This document shows, in pieces, positions 9,546-21,439 of a DNA stretch of 64,000 nucleotides. The notes below the pieces were generated by a model. That model saw nothing but the letters and a program-made list of their open reading frames with translations, did not search any database and was not told the DNA's origin. The stretch is from contig NZ_CP080524.1 in the NCBI RefSeq assembly GCF_024746795.1, forward strand, positions 2,210,001 to 2,274,000. The letters are read 5' to 3'. Each line of letters begins with the position of its first letter. The stretch's first letter is position 1. The DNA is from Mesorhizobium sp. AR10 (GTDB lineage Bacteria; Pseudomonadota; Alphaproteobacteria; Rhizobiales; Rhizobiaceae). A program made the translations under genes and the position numbers.

Positions 9546-9571
9546 ACCTTCCCCGCCGGAGCGGGGAAGGT
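9546..9571 (-). repeat. Strong stem-loop 3' of the binding-protein gene
   Basis: A perfect 11-bp inverted repeat (ACCTTCCCCGC and its complement) around a 4-nt loop, 18 bp after the stop of the binding-protein gene. There is no U-run on the operon strand, so it looks like an mRNA-stabilising or partial-termination element, as known between malE and malF-type genes, rather than a full terminator. Confidence 0.6.
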
Positions 9572-9588
9572 CTCTTCGTGCGCGGTTC

Positions 9589-10842
9589 TTACTTGGCGTC
9601 GTCGATCGCCTTGACCAGTTCGGTCACGGCTTCGTCGGAGGTCTTGATCTGACCATGGACGAACTTCGAAACGACGTCCTTGTAAGCGTTGGCGACCGCC
9701 GGAGGTGCACCATAGCCCTGTGCGAGCGAACCGAACAGCGTGCCGCCTTCGTTGGCGGCCTTCAGATCGGCGATGCCCTTCTTGCCGCAAGCGTCGAAGT
9801 CGGTGTCCGGCACGTCGGTGCGGGCCGGAACCGAACCCTTGACGACGTTGAAGGCCGACTGGAAGCTCTTCGACAGTGTGGCGGTGGCCAACGCGGCCTG
9901 GGCGGCCTTGCGGTCGTCCGGAACGTTGAACATGCCGAACATGTCGGAGTTGTAGACCACTGAGCCGTCGGTGCCCGGGAAGCGGTAGCACAGGAAGTCG
10001 GTGCCCGGCGTTTTCTTGGCGGCGTTGAACTCGCCCTTGGCCCAGTCACCCATGACCTGCACCAGGGCATCGCCCTTGATGACCATGGCGGTGGCGAGGT
10101 TCCAGTCGCGGCCCGAGAAGTTCGGGTCGACATAGGTGACGAGCTTGGCGAGATTGTCGAACGACTTCTTCATCGTGTCGGACTTGAGCGATTCCTCGTC
10201 GAGGTCGTTGAAGGCCTTCTTGTAGAACTCAGGCCCGCCGGTCGAAAGCACGACCGAGTCGAACATCGTGGCTTCCTGCCAGTTCTGACCGCCGAGCGCG
10301 AGCGGGATGACACCCGCCGCCTTGGCCTTGTCGAGCAGCGCGACGAAGTCGTCGAAGGTCTTCGGCTCGGTGCCGCCGATCTTGTCCATCACCGCCTTGT
10401 TGATCCACAGCCAGTTGACCGAGTGGACGTTGACCGGAGCCGCGACCCACTTGCCGTCGTAGACGGAGAACTTCTGCAGGGCCGCCGGAACGGACTTGTC
10501 CCAGCCTTCCTTCTTGGCCGTTTCGGTCAGGTCGCCCATCACGCCGGCTGCGGCATAGTCGAGCACGGTGTAGCCGAGCATCTGTGAGGCGGTTGGGTAA
10601 TTGCCCGCCGCGACCATCGCCTTCAGCGCGGTCATGGCAGAGTCACCGCCACCACCAGCCACCGGCACGTCCTTCCAGGCATAGCCTTCCTTGGACAGAT
10701 CTTCCTTGAGCACGTTCAGAGCGGCTGCTTCGCCGCCCGACGTCCACCAATGCAGCATCTGGACTTCCTTGACGTCCTCGGCATGGGCCGCGAACACAAG
10801 ACCCGATGCGAGAGCCGTTCCGATAAGCAGTTTGCGCAACAT
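9589..10842 (-). CDS. Sugar ABC transporter substrate-binding protein (CUT1, GtsA-like)
   Basis: 417 residues with a Sec signal peptide ([21 protein letters not shown], about 21 residues, cleavage after AHA). The mature N terminus [15 protein letters not shown] is characteristic of the glucose/mannose-type (GtsA) branch of extracellular solute-binding family 1. It works in the periplasm, delivering ligand to the two permeases encoded downstream. Hairpins flank the gene on both sides, consistent with separately tuned, high expression. The actual ligand cannot be read from the sequence; glucose, another hexose or a polyol are all possible. Confidence 0.9.
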   Translation of the reverse strand: MLRKLLIGTALASGLVFAAHAEDVKEVQMLHWWTSGGEAAALNVLKEDLSKEGYAWKDVPVAGGGGDSAMTALKAMVAAGNYPTASQMLGYTVLDYAAAGVMGDLTETAKKEGWDKSVPAALQKFSVYDGKWVAAPVNVHSVNWLWINKAVMDKIGGTEPKTFDDFVALLDKAKAAGVIPLALGGQNWQEATMFDSVVLSTGGPEFYKKAFNDLDEESLKSDTMKKSFDNLAKLVTYVDPNFSGRDWNLATAMVIKGDALVQVMGDWAKGEFNAAKKTPGTDFLCYRFPGTDGSVVYNSDMFGMFNVPDDRKAAQAALATATLSKSFQSAFNVVKGSVPARTDVPDTDFDACGKKGIADLKAANEGGTLFGSLAQGYGAPPAVANAYKDVVSKFVHGQIKTSDEAVTELVKAIDDAK

Positions 10843-10871
10843 GTACTACCTCCCTTGTTGCAGTCACACGA

Positions 10872-10889
10872 CCGGTGGATGCCCACCGG
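10872..10889 (-). repeat. Stem-loop between aldehyde dehydrogenase and binding-protein genes
   Basis: A 7-bp GC-rich stem (CCGGTGG/CCACCGG) with a 4-nt loop in the 60-bp spacer before the binding-protein gene. It may mark an RNA-processing site. No U-run follows. Confidence 0.45.
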
Positions 10890-10902
10890 GGTTCTTCCAA
10901 AC

Positions 10903-12414
10903 TCAGCCGACCCACCAACCGGTGCGCTGGCCGCGATGAAACTGGATTGTCTTTTCCTCGGTATAGTCCTCGACGGCGCGTTTTCCGAGTTCGCGTCCGA
11001 GACCGGACTGTTTGTAGCCTCCGAAAGGCAGCTCGGGATAACCTTCCATGAACGTATTCACCCAAACGGTTCCCGAACGCACACCCCGCGCCACCGACAT
11101 GCAGGTGTCGATGCTGGCGCTCCACACACCCGCCGACAAACCATAGGGCGTGTTGTTGGCGATGTGCAACGCCTTTTCAACCGATTCAAAAGTCAGCACC
11201 GAGAGCACCGGCCCGAACACTTCTTCCCGCGCAATGGCCATGTCTTCGGTGACGCCGGAAATGATGGTCGGGTCAAGATACTGGCCGGCGCTCGAGGCCA
11301 ACTGCTTGCCGCCGCTGTAAATCCGGCTGCCGTCACCTTCGGCCGCAGCGACAAAGCCGGCCACCTTTTCCAGATGCTCGGAGGAAATCATCGCACCGAC
11401 CTTGGTCCGGTCGTCGAGCGGATCGCCGACAATCACCTTGGCGGTGAGCGCCTTGACCGCCGCGAGAAAGTCGTCGGCGATCGCCTCATGGACGATCAGC
11501 CGGCTGCCGGCGTTGCAGCATTCGCCAGCGTTGAAGAAACCGCCGAACACCGCCGCGTCGGCAGCCGCCTTGAGATCGGCATCCGGGAAGACGATCTGGC
11601 CGTTCTTGCCGCCGAGTTCCATCGATACTTTCTTCAGCGAATTTGCAGCCGCAGCCATGGTCATCTTGCCGACGCGGGTGGAGCCGGTGAACGACACCAT
11701 CTCGACCAGCGGATGGCTGACCATCGGTGCGCCGACGTCGGCGCCCAGACCGGCAAGGATGTTGACGACGCCTTTCGGCAAGCCGGCCTGCATCAGGATA
11801 TCGCCAAGCACGAAAGTCGAGGCCGACGTCATCTCGCTCGGCTTGACCACCGCCGTGCAGCCGGCGGCGAGTGCGAAGGGCAATTTCTGGCTGACGATGA
11901 GGAAGGGGAAATTCCATGGCGTGATGATCGAAACGACGCCAATCGGTTCGCGCAGCACGACGCCCAGCATGGCGTCGCCGAGGTTGGCGTAGCTGTCGCC
12001 GGAGAGCGTGCGGGCGAGGGATGCAGCATAGCGCCAGATGTCGACAGCGCCGCCGATCTCGCCGCGCGCCTGGGCGATCGGCTTGCCGGATTCCAGCGCA
12101 TCGAGCCGGGCGATCTCGTCCAGCCGTCCCTCGATCAAGTCGGCCGTCTTGAGCAGGATGGCGGCGCGCTCGCCGGCCTTCATGCGCGGCCACGGACCGG
12201 TCTCGAAGGCCTTGTGCGCGGCAGCCACCGCGGCCTCGACTTCCGGCTCGCCGGCTTGGGCATAGTGCGAGACCGTGAAGCCATGGCCTGGGCTCTTGCG
12301 CTCCAGCATCCGGCCGTTGCGGGCTTCGACATGCTTGCCGTCGATCAGCAGCTTGTAGGTCGTCGGCGCTGCGGCAGCCTCTGACGGCATGGCGATGTTG
12401 AGGGGCAAATTCAT
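10903..12414 (-). CDS. NAD(P)-dependent aldehyde dehydrogenase
   Basis: 503 residues, the usual size for the ALDH superfamily. Visible motifs are TPWNFPFL in the nucleotide-binding region, FTGSTRVGK, the catalytic Glu in MELGGKNGQIVF, and the catalytic Cys in NAGECCNAGSR. The C-terminal EEVFGPVL and PFGGYKQSGLGRELG are also typical. It oxidises an aldehyde to the acid with NAD(P)+ in the cytoplasm. The overall pattern is closest to betaine-aldehyde/aliphatic ALDHs. In this operon it would act on an aldehyde from the GMC alcohol dehydrogenases (inference). Confidence 0.92.
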   Translation of the reverse strand: MNLPLNIAMPSEAAAAPTTYKLLIDGKHVEARNGRMLERKSPGHGFTVSHYAQAGEPEVEAAVAAAHKAFETGPWPRMKAGERAAILLKTADLIEGRLDEIARLDALESGKPIAQARGEIGGAVDIWRYAASLARTLSGDSYANLGDAMLGVVLREPIGVVSIITPWNFPFLIVSQKLPFALAAGCTAVVKPSEMTSASTFVLGDILMQAGLPKGVVNILAGLGADVGAPMVSHPLVEMVSFTGSTRVGKMTMAAAANSLKKVSMELGGKNGQIVFPDADLKAAADAAVFGGFFNAGECCNAGSRLIVHEAIADDFLAAVKALTAKVIVGDPLDDRTKVGAMISSEHLEKVAGFVAAAEGDGSRIYSGGKQLASSAGQYLDPTIISGVTEDMAIAREEVFGPVLSVLTFESVEKALHIANNTPYGLSAGVWSASIDTCMSVARGVRSGTVWVNTFMEGYPELPFGGYKQSGLGRELGKRAVEDYTEEKTIQFHRGQRTGWWVG

Positions 12415-12431
12415 GGTACTCGCTCGTCGCT

Positions 12432-13200
12432 CTAGGATCTTGAAAACGCTGGTTTCTGCTTGGCCTTGAATGCGTCGACGCCGGCCTTGAGATCGCCGGT
12501 CAGCGCGATGAAGCCGCTGGCCAGTGCCTCGACGGCGGCAGCGCTCTCTTCGCCTTCGGCGACCGCCATCATCAGCTTGGCGGCTTCGCTCGCGAGCGGA
12601 CCGCGCTCGGCGATTTTTTCGCCCCAGGCCTTGGCGTCGTCGAACGCCTTGCCGGTCTCGACAACCCGATCGACAATGCCCAATGCAAGCGCATCGGCGG
12701 CCACAAGGACCTCTCCGCCGAGCGCCAGGCGGCGCACCGTCTGGGCACCGAAGCGCCGCACGGCGCGCTGCGTTCCGGACCAGCCGGGGACGACGCCGAT
12801 CGACGTTTCCGGGAAACCCAATTTCACATGTGCTTCAGCGACGCGGAAGTCGCACGCGACCGCCAGTTCCAGGCCGCCGCCCAGCGCATGGCCCGACAGC
12901 ACGGCGATTGTCGGCTGCCGCAGACGCGCCAGCCGGTCGAAAACGCGGTGGCCATAGCGCACCCACTGCACCTGGAAGTCGGCAGCACTCATTTGCGCCC
13001 AGGCCTCGACATCGCCACCGGCGCAGAAGCCCTTGCCTTCACCGCGGAGCAGCACGACGCGGACGCCGTCCGCGGCCTCCGCTTCGTCGAGCGCAGTCTC
13101 AAGCGCCCGCAGCATCGGGATATCGAGGGCGTTGAATTTCTCAGGGCGGCGCAGCGTGACGATGCCGATGGCGCCGTCGGTTTCAAAGGTGACGAGACGC

Positions 13201-13208
<8 letters not shown>
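12432..13208 (-). CDS. Enoyl-CoA hydratase/isomerase family protein
   Basis: 258 residues from the ATG at 13208, which has a GGAGG site upstream and overlaps the CoA-transferase stop by 8 bp. The crotonase fold signatures are RPEKFNALD, the oxyanion-hole stretch GKGFCAGGDVEAW and LSGHALGGGLELAVACD. The Glu of GFPETSIGVVPGWSGT is the usual general acid/base position. It should hydrate or isomerise an acyl-CoA, and its neighbour is a CoA-transferase that could make that thioester. Exact substrate unknown. Confidence 0.88.
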
Positions 13209-15812
<2,604 letters not shown>

Positions 15813-15816
<4 letters not shown>

Positions 15817-16871
15817 GCGGCGTCTCCCAATCCCGCACGACGACTTCCTGCACCGCGATTGGGACCGCAGCTGTCCCTGACCACGAGGTTGACGGCGCCG
15901 ATGTGGTCCTCGGCGCGCGTGGTGCGCGACTGAATCATCTTCAGCATGACATGGGCGGCGCGCTCGCCGAGGCCCGCAGAGTCCACGGCAACGCTGGTCA
16001 AAGCCGGCATGTAGTGCTCGGCCTCGGCAACATCGTCAAAGCCAACGACGGCAAAATCCGCGCCGGGCTCCAGCCCGCGCTTGCGCAGCGCCAGCATGGC
16101 GCCGAAGGCGACGGCGTCGTTGAAGCACAGCGCCGCAGTCGGCGGCTCGGCCATCGCAAGAGCCGTTTCCAGACAGGCAATGCCGCCCCTGCGGTTGGTC
16201 TCGCCTTCGACGACCAACGTGTCCGCTGCGGCGATGCCAAGCGTCTCGCAGGCCTCGCGAAAACCGCCCCGCCGCTCGTGATAGACAACCAGGTCGGACG
16301 AGCCGCCGAAGAAGGCTAGCCGGCGATGCCCCTTGCCGATCAGATGGGCGGTGGCGAGCCAGGCGCCGCGATGATTGTCGGGCGCGATGACCGGGATGCG
16401 GCTTTCGGGAAGACGGCGCATGGCGAAGACGACGGGAAGGCCCGCCGCCTCGATGCGCCGGAACGCGCCCGGCGTCGTGCCCCGCGCCGGCGACACGATC
16501 AGGCCGGCGACGCCTTGCTCCATCAGCGATTTCAGCACTTCTTCCTGGCGCACTGGATTTTCAGCCGTGTTGGCGATGAAGGGCACGATGCCGGCCGACT
16601 GGAAGACGCGTTCCATGCCGACCGCCAGTTCGGCGAAAAAGGGGTTGGTGAGATCGTTGATGACCATGCCGATAACGTTGGAATGAGACTTGCGCAGATT
16701 GGCGGCGCCGCGGTTGTAGACATAGCCGACATCCTCGATCGCCTTGCGAACCTTGCTTGCGGTTTCAGGCCGGATAAGCCCGCTGCCCTGCAGCACGAGC
16801 GACACCGTCGACTTTGACACGCCCGCCTCGCGAGCGATGTCGAGTATCGTCGACTTGGGCCGGCTGGCCAT
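15813..16871 (-). CDS. LacI-family transcriptional regulator of the catabolic operon
   Basis: 352 residues from the ATG at 16871, which follows a GGGAGG site at a spacing of about 10. In-frame codons up to 16988 precede it but lack conserved sequence. The N-terminal helix-turn-helix STILDIAREAGVSKSTVSLVLQ is canonical LacI, with the hinge helix RGAANLRKSHSN following. The remainder is a periplasmic-binding-protein-like sensor domain that would bind a sugar-type effector. It is the first gene of the minus-strand operon and lies divergent to the DUF993 gene. Two matching palindromes in the spacer are its probable operators, implying autoregulation and control of both directions. Confidence 0.92.
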
Positions 16872-16907
16872 CCAGATGCATCCTCCCGGTATTTTCTTGG
16901 ACGATTT

Positions 16908-16923
16908 ATTGGAACGTTCTAAT
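16908..16923. promoter_or_regulatory. LacI-type operator, copy 1
   Basis: ATTGGAACGTTCTAAT, a 16-bp palindrome with one mismatch and the central CG expected of LacI-family operators. It lies 37 bp before the regulator start codon and matches copy 2 at 17072 in 14 of 16 positions. Confidence 0.8.
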
Positions 16924-17071
16924 CCCTGCGGCGGTTTCGAGTCAATATGCATTTTCCCGAATCCGAAAAATCGATAATTTTTTGGCATAATGTGCCCCTA
17001 TTGATGGGTTTTGTGTTGCGGCGCATTATTCGGCTCGGTCCGAAAGTGAAAACCACAAAGGCTCTTGATTT

Positions 17072-17087
17072 ATTGGAACGTTCCATT
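17072..17087. promoter_or_regulatory. LacI-type operator, copy 2
   Basis: ATTGGAACGTTCCATT, again nearly palindromic, 28 bp before the ATG of the divergent DUF993 gene. The longer core TTTATTGGAACGTTC is shared with copy 1. The 164-bp centre-to-centre spacing could allow looping. Confidence 0.8.
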
Positions 17088-17114
17088 TATAGGGCGCGAC
17101 CAAGGGAGAGATCA

Positions 17115-18269
17115 ATGGACATTTCCTTGCCTGGGGAGGGCGGTGCCCGCGCCCGCTATCACCTTGTCGGTCAGCCGGTGCAGCCGGCGATCGGCGCGCC
17201 GTTTTCGCGTATCGCCTATGCCGCAGCCCATGTCGTTGCCGATCCCCTTGAAATGACCGATCCGTGGTCCAAGCCCGCAGTCGATTGGGACAAGACGATG
17301 GCCTTTCGCCATCATCTGTGGCGGCTCGGCTTCAGCATCGCCGAGGCGATGGACACCTCGCAGCGTGGCATGGGTTTCGACTGGTCAAATGCGAAGGAGT
17401 TGATCCGCCGCTCGATCGCCGAGGCGCGCACTGTCGAAGGCGCCGACCTTGCTTCGGGAGCCGGCACCGACCATCTGCCGCCTGCTACCGCCAGGACGAT
17501 CGACGATGTCATCTCTGCCTACGAAGACCAGTTCGGTTTCATCGAAGGCCAGGGCGGCAAGACGATCATGATGGCCAGCCGCGCGCTGGCGGCCGTTGCC
17601 AAGGGCCCCGACGACTATATCAGCGTCTACGACCGCATCCTGTCGCAGACATCCGGCAAGGTCATCCTGCATTGGCTCGGCGACATGTTCGACCCGGCAT
17701 TGAAGGGCTACTGGGGCAGCGATGATTTCGACGCCGCGCTCGACACGGTGGTCGCCATCATCGAACGCCACGCCAGCAAGGTGGATGGGATCAAGATATC
17801 GCTGCTCGATGCCGGCAAGGAGATCGCGCTCAGGAACCGGCTTCCCGACGGCGTCGTCATGTTCACTGGTGACGACTTCAATTACCCCGAACTGATCGCC
17901 GGCGACGGCGAAAGACATTCGCACGCGCTGCTCGGCATTTTCGACGCCATTGCGCCGGTCGCCAATGCAGCGCTCGTGAAACTGGCTGACGGCGACCGCG
18001 CCGGCTATGACGCGCTGATGGCGCCGACTGTGCCGCTGTCGCGGAAAATCTTCGAGGCGCCGACCGAATACTACAAGGCCGGCATCGTCTTCATGGCGTG
18101 GCTGAACGGCCATCAGGAGCATTTTTCGATGGTCGGCGGCATGCAATCGGCGCGCGGCATCCGCCACTATGCCGATGTCTTCCGCCTTGCCGATCAGGCT
18201 GGGTTGCTGGCCGACCCGGAGCTGGCGGTGGCCCGAATGAAGAGCCTCTGCGCCGTGGCGGGCGTCTAA
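17115..18269 (+). CDS. DUF993 / dihydrodipicolinate synthase-like aldolase-family protein
   Basis: 384 residues. The ATG at 17115 follows AGGGAGAG and starts MDISLPGEGGARARYHL; the frame is open upstream to 16947 but without conserved sequence. The family is annotated as dihydrodipicolinate synthase-like (class I aldolase TIM barrel, DUF993) and is found in sugar operons with Gfo/Idh and sugar-phosphate isomerase genes (recalled family context). Visible blocks include VISAYEDQFGFIEGQGG and KVDGIKISLLDAGKEIALR; the Lys in the latter is the candidate Schiff-base residue. It is divergent from the LacI regulator and probably under the same operators. No substrate is known to me. Confidence 0.8.
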   Translation: MDISLPGEGGARARYHLVGQPVQPAIGAPFSRIAYAAAHVVADPLEMTDPWSKPAVDWDKTMAFRHHLWRLGFSIAEAMDTSQRGMGFDWSNAKELIRRSIAEARTVEGADLASGAGTDHLPPATARTIDDVISAYEDQFGFIEGQGGKTIMMASRALAAVAKGPDDYISVYDRILSQTSGKVILHWLGDMFDPALKGYWGSDDFDAALDTVVAIIERHASKVDGIKISLLDAGKEIALRNRLPDGVVMFTGDDFNYPELIAGDGERHSHALLGIFDAIAPVANAALVKLADGDRAGYDALMAPTVPLSRKIFEAPTEYYKAGIVFMAWLNGHQEHFSMVGGMQSARGIRHYADVFRLADQAGLLADPELAVARMKSLCAVAGV

Positions 18270-18270
18270 T

Positions 18271-18370
18271 GCATGTCGCCCAAAAAAATGGTCCCGGTTT
18301 TGAGGCAACGGCATGCATAAAAACAATGACTTAAAGCGCATAGCCTGAATCCGTTTCGACGCGACGCGCC
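18271..18370. repeat. Rhizobial intergenic repeat, inverted-repeat type
   Basis: Imperfect palindrome opening GCATGTCGCCCAAAA and closing with GGCAACGGCATGC at 18316, followed by a tail TTAAAGCGCATAGCCTGAATCCG. This layout is familiar from short repeats scattered between Mesorhizobium genes (recalled, not searched). Partial relatives of the arm are at 40197 and 42181 in this window. Confidence 0.6.
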
Positions 18371-18451
18371 CAGAGGTGTGTTGGTATTCAGGCAGTCAGC
18401 CTCGACATCCGGCTTGACGCCGAAGGCAAAGCTGCGGACTCCAAGCGTGGG

Positions 18452-20539
18452 CTAGGGCCTTCGCCAGGGCCAGAACGGCGCGATGGCTTCGTCCGGGTGG
18501 AAGATGGGCTTGGTCGTCGCCGGTTCGATGTCGGGGACCGCCGTCCCTTCGAGATCATGACGTGCAAGGTCGAACAGCAGCGGCGACATCCGATCCGGGT
18601 CGATCTTCTCGACCGGCATGGTGTCCCGCATTTCCTTGTTCGCGGCCAGCCAGCGCAGCGCCGAAATCAGCCCTTGTCCCCCGGAAGCTCGATGCTGCCA
18701 AAGATTGTCTCCGACCGAAGACAGCAGGCGAGCCAGTGTCGTCCAGCCCTGCAAGGTAAACATCACGTAGTGCCTTGGACGGGTGCGAGACAGCTCTTGT
18801 GGCAGCGAGCCGTCGGTAGCGATCTGGTCCGCCAGTCTCTCCCTGGCGTAGAGGCCGACTTTGGCCAAGACTGCGCTGTCACCCAGAAACGCCGCGATCG
18901 ATGCCCGCTGGAGATCGTAAAATACGCCATGGTTGTTGGGCCGGTAAAATTCCGTCGCCGCAGCCGGCGCGGTGTCCAGCCATGCGCAATAGGAACCAAG
19001 CCAGGATCTGAACGCCTCGCGGTCCTGCTTGTTCAGCGCATCCGTTCGTTCGACAAGGCGAACGGCATCGAGGAAGAAGTAAAGATCCTTGAGTTCGATG
19101 ATACCTTGTCCGCTGCCTTCATTGTTGTTGTGCCCGAACCGTACCTGGGCGTAGTGCATATGCGGGTTCATTCTTGTCCTGGGGTCGATGAACCATGCTC
19201 GAATGAGCTTTGCGGCGTGGCTGGCGTAGTGCTGCTCGCCCAGTACGGTTGCCGCCAGTGCAAGCACGGTGGTGTCGTCCAGAACCTGTTGCAGGCGCGT
19301 TCGATCGGAGCTTTCGCTGCCCGCTTCATACAATGCGGTGCCGGGCGCGCGTTCGCCGTCGCGCACGACATAGGGAAGGCCATCCGGCTTGCCGGGATCG
19401 GGCCACCAATAGGGAGCCGGCTGGAAATAGTCGTGCGGATCACCGCTTGGCGCCATGCCGGTCTTGTCCACCACGCTGAACGGACCGCGGGCGAGCGCCA
19501 GGTTGGCGATCGTCCTGAGATGCTGCCGAAGAGGTGTATCGCGGTTTCTGGATGCGGCTACCAGGGCGTCTTCGTCATAGAAAGCCAGGCGGGATGAATC
19601 TAGCCTGGCAGCAATTGCCTTGGCGTCGCAGCGGTCGAGCATGTCGACGATCGCTTCGTCGCGACTGATCGAGCGCGCTTTGTAACCAGCTTTGCCGATT
19701 TCCAGATGCGAGCGCCCTGAATCCAGGCGTGCAACCCAGCCGGCATTCTGGAAAAGCCCGGCATTCGATGCCGGTTTCGGGCGTGGGAAATCCCACCGGT
19801 CGTCGCGGAACTGGTCCCATTGCCCCGGAATACCAAGCCTCCACAACATTTCGACCTTTGGCCGGCGTCCATATCCATGCTCTTCGTCGAACAATTCGGT
19901 CGTGTCGCTTCGAAATATGATCTGCGGCTCTTCCTTCGCCGGCGGATTGTAATTCGCATCGAGCAGCAATGCGTTGTCGACAATGCGCGCCATCGGCACG
20001 ACGACATATGGGAAATGAGGGTTCGCTTCGATGGCCGCCCGAATCTGCTGGAACGCCGACGGCGTCAGATAGCTGTTTCCGTCCCAGGGCATCAGCCACT
20101 TCGCGCGCCCGCGTGCGATCTCCAGCGCCTTGTTGCGCGCGCCGTTGTTGTTCATCACGTAAAGGTTCTTGCGGCGACGGATAAGCGTTTCGTATCGTGC
20201 CGAATTCTGTTCGCTTGGTCGGTTGGTGTTTTTTGAAAACCTGAATTCGCCTGCCGCCAACCTGTCGACGTCCCAGGGAATCTGCCCGTAGACATCAAGT
20301 TCAAAAGGGATTCTGTGAAAGTTCTGGCCGCGGCTTTCGAGCAGGCCGATGGTACGCGCTTCTTCAAGACAACCACAAGAGAATGCGACAACCTGAAACC
20401 GAACGTCACTTACAACGGCAAATGCTGCAGCATTGGCGATGTGCCTTGCAAGGAAGGCAGGAACGGCGACAAGGACAAAGGGAACACGCCCGATCCGCAA
20501 CCCCAATGATCTGATCGAATTCTGCCCGTCCCGGTTCAT
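18452..20539 (-). CDS. Alginate-lyase family protein with N-terminal glycosyltransferase-like region
   Basis: 695 residues. The C-terminal half (about 350-650) is an alginate-lyase-like alpha/alpha barrel: DPHDYFQPAPYWWPDP near 365, NNNEGSGQGIIELKDLYFF near 470, and RPNNHGVFYDLQ near 535. The Asn-His pair in the last motif matches the catalytic pair of A1-III-type alginate lyases (family knowledge). The N-terminal part, with LYVMNNNGARNKALE and KWLMPWDGN near 140-170, resembles the sugar-nucleotide-binding core of a GT-A glycosyltransferase. No clear signal peptide is seen. The start is uncertain because the first ATG lies inside a terminator-like hairpin. The polysaccharide substrate is unknown; a role in exopolysaccharide modification is inferred. 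Confidence 0.75.
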   Translation of the reverse strand: MNRDGQNSIRSLGLRIGRVPFVLVAVPAFLARHIANAAAFAVVSDVRFQVVAFSCGCLEEARTIGLLESRGQNFHRIPFELDVYGQIPWDVDRLAAGEFRFSKNTNRPSEQNSARYETLIRRRKNLYVMNNNGARNKALEIARGRAKWLMPWDGNSYLTPSAFQQIRAAIEANPHFPYVVVPMARIVDNALLLDANYNPPAKEEPQIIFRSDTTELFDEEHGYGRRPKVEMLWRLGIPGQWDQFRDDRWDFPRPKPASNAGLFQNAGWVARLDSGRSHLEIGKAGYKARSISRDEAIVDMLDRCDAKAIAARLDSSRLAFYDEDALVAASRNRDTPLRQHLRTIANLALARGPFSVVDKTGMAPSGDPHDYFQPAPYWWPDPGKPDGLPYVVRDGERAPGTALYEAGSESSDRTRLQQVLDDTTVLALAATVLGEQHYASHAAKLIRAWFIDPRTRMNPHMHYAQVRFGHNNNEGSGQGIIELKDLYFFLDAVRLVERTDALNKQDREAFRSWLGSYCAWLDTAPAAATEFYRPNNHGVFYDLQRASIAAFLGDSAVLAKVGLYARERLADQIATDGSLPQELSRTRPRHYVMFTLQGWTTLARLLSSVGDNLWQHRASGGQGLISALRWLAANKEMRDTMPVEKIDPDRMSPLLFDLARHDLEGTAVPDIEPATTKPIFHPDEAIAPFWPWRRP

Positions 20540-20555
20540 GCCGGGACGGCTTTTT
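20526..20555 (+). terminator. Rho-independent terminator-like hairpin on the plus strand
   Basis: A perfect 9-bp stem (CCGTCCCGG/CCGGGACGG), a 6-nt loop and then CTTTTTG on the plus strand. The candidate ATG of the alginate-lyase gene on the other strand lies in the loop. No firm plus-strand gene precedes it; a 64-codon frame at 20315-20509, antisense to that gene, is the only candidate. Confidence 0.6.
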
Positions 20556-20617
20556 GTCTTTCAAGACCGGCACACACTCAGATAGACTTCGCGACGTCTC
20601 GTTGGTATCTGCCAGAC

Positions 20618-21376
20618 ATGCCGATCAGCCCGCCTGCAAGCTGGGAACGACCTCGCAAGACGCTCATCATAGCGAGCACGCCGCGGAGCGGGAGCAGTCA
20701 CTTCTGCAGCAAGGTGGCCAGCACCGGCGTCCTCGGCAACCCGACGGAGTATTTCCGTCATTGGGACAGCCCAGAGGTGACGACGACGGATCGTTGCCTG
20801 CTTGCTGTAGAGAAGGGCAAAACGGCCAACGGCGTCGTGGCGATCAAGCTGTTTCCGGAGCATTTCGACAGGCTCCAAAAGGATATTCGTCTCACGGAGT
20901 GGTTTCCCGATCCGCTATGGGTACATCTTGAAAGACGCGACCTGCTCGGTCAGGCTGTTTCGCTGAACAAGGCTATGCAGGACGGGGTGTGGAGCGGCAG
21001 AGACGGAAATGCAGGCAAGCATGCCGAGTATTCGGCGTTGGGGATTGAGGCCGCGCTTGCCAAGATTGCGGCCGGCAACGGGCGCTGGGCAGCCTATTTC
21101 GCCAGAACCGGGGCTGAGCCGCTTCGCCTCTTCCACGAAGACATCTGCGATGATTTCGACAGCGCGTGCCAACACATAGGCGCCCGGCTGGGCCTGGACG
21201 CTCCCGTGCCCCCGACGGGAGATGTGGATCTGAAACCACAGCGCAACGCGCAAAATGACGAATGGCGGCGTCGATTTCTCGCCGAGGCCGGCGACCCGAA
21301 CAGTTTTCCGGTGACGATCAGGCCGACGGGCCTGCGCAAACGCAAAAAGCCGAAATGGATGTTCTGGAAGCGGTAA
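20618..21376 (+). CDS. Stf0-type sulfotransferase
   Basis: 252 residues. The 5'-phosphosulfate-binding loop is IIASTPRSGSSHFC near residue 17, and the 3'-phosphate motif is HLERRDLLGQAVSL near 105. Together they define a PAPS-dependent sulfotransferase, and the overall length fits the Stf0 (trehalose sulfotransferase-like) family. The basic C terminus (RKRKKPKWMFWKR) may aid membrane or polymer contact. It is divergent to the alginate-lyase fusion, 78 bp away, which suggests a joint role in making or sulfating a cell-surface or secreted saccharide (inference). Confidence 0.85.
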   Translation: MPISPPASWERPRKTLIIASTPRSGSSHFCSKVASTGVLGNPTEYFRHWDSPEVTTTDRCLLAVEKGKTANGVVAIKLFPEHFDRLQKDIRLTEWFPDPLWVHLERRDLLGQAVSLNKAMQDGVWSGRDGNAGKHAEYSALGIEAALAKIAAGNGRWAAYFARTGAEPLRLFHEDICDDFDSACQHIGARLGLDAPVPPTGDVDLKPQRNAQNDEWRRRFLAEAGDPNSFPVTIRPTGLRKRKKPKWMFWKR

Positions 21377-21439
21377 CCGGCGTTTCCGCAATCAGCCGCG
21401 GCGACATGCGATGCAAATCAAAATGCCGGATTGTCTGGA

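Noticed and set aside
10750..12384. A 544-codon plus-strand open frame opposite the aldehyde dehydrogenase
   Set aside because: Antisense shadow; the minus strand shows all ALDH catalytic motifs.
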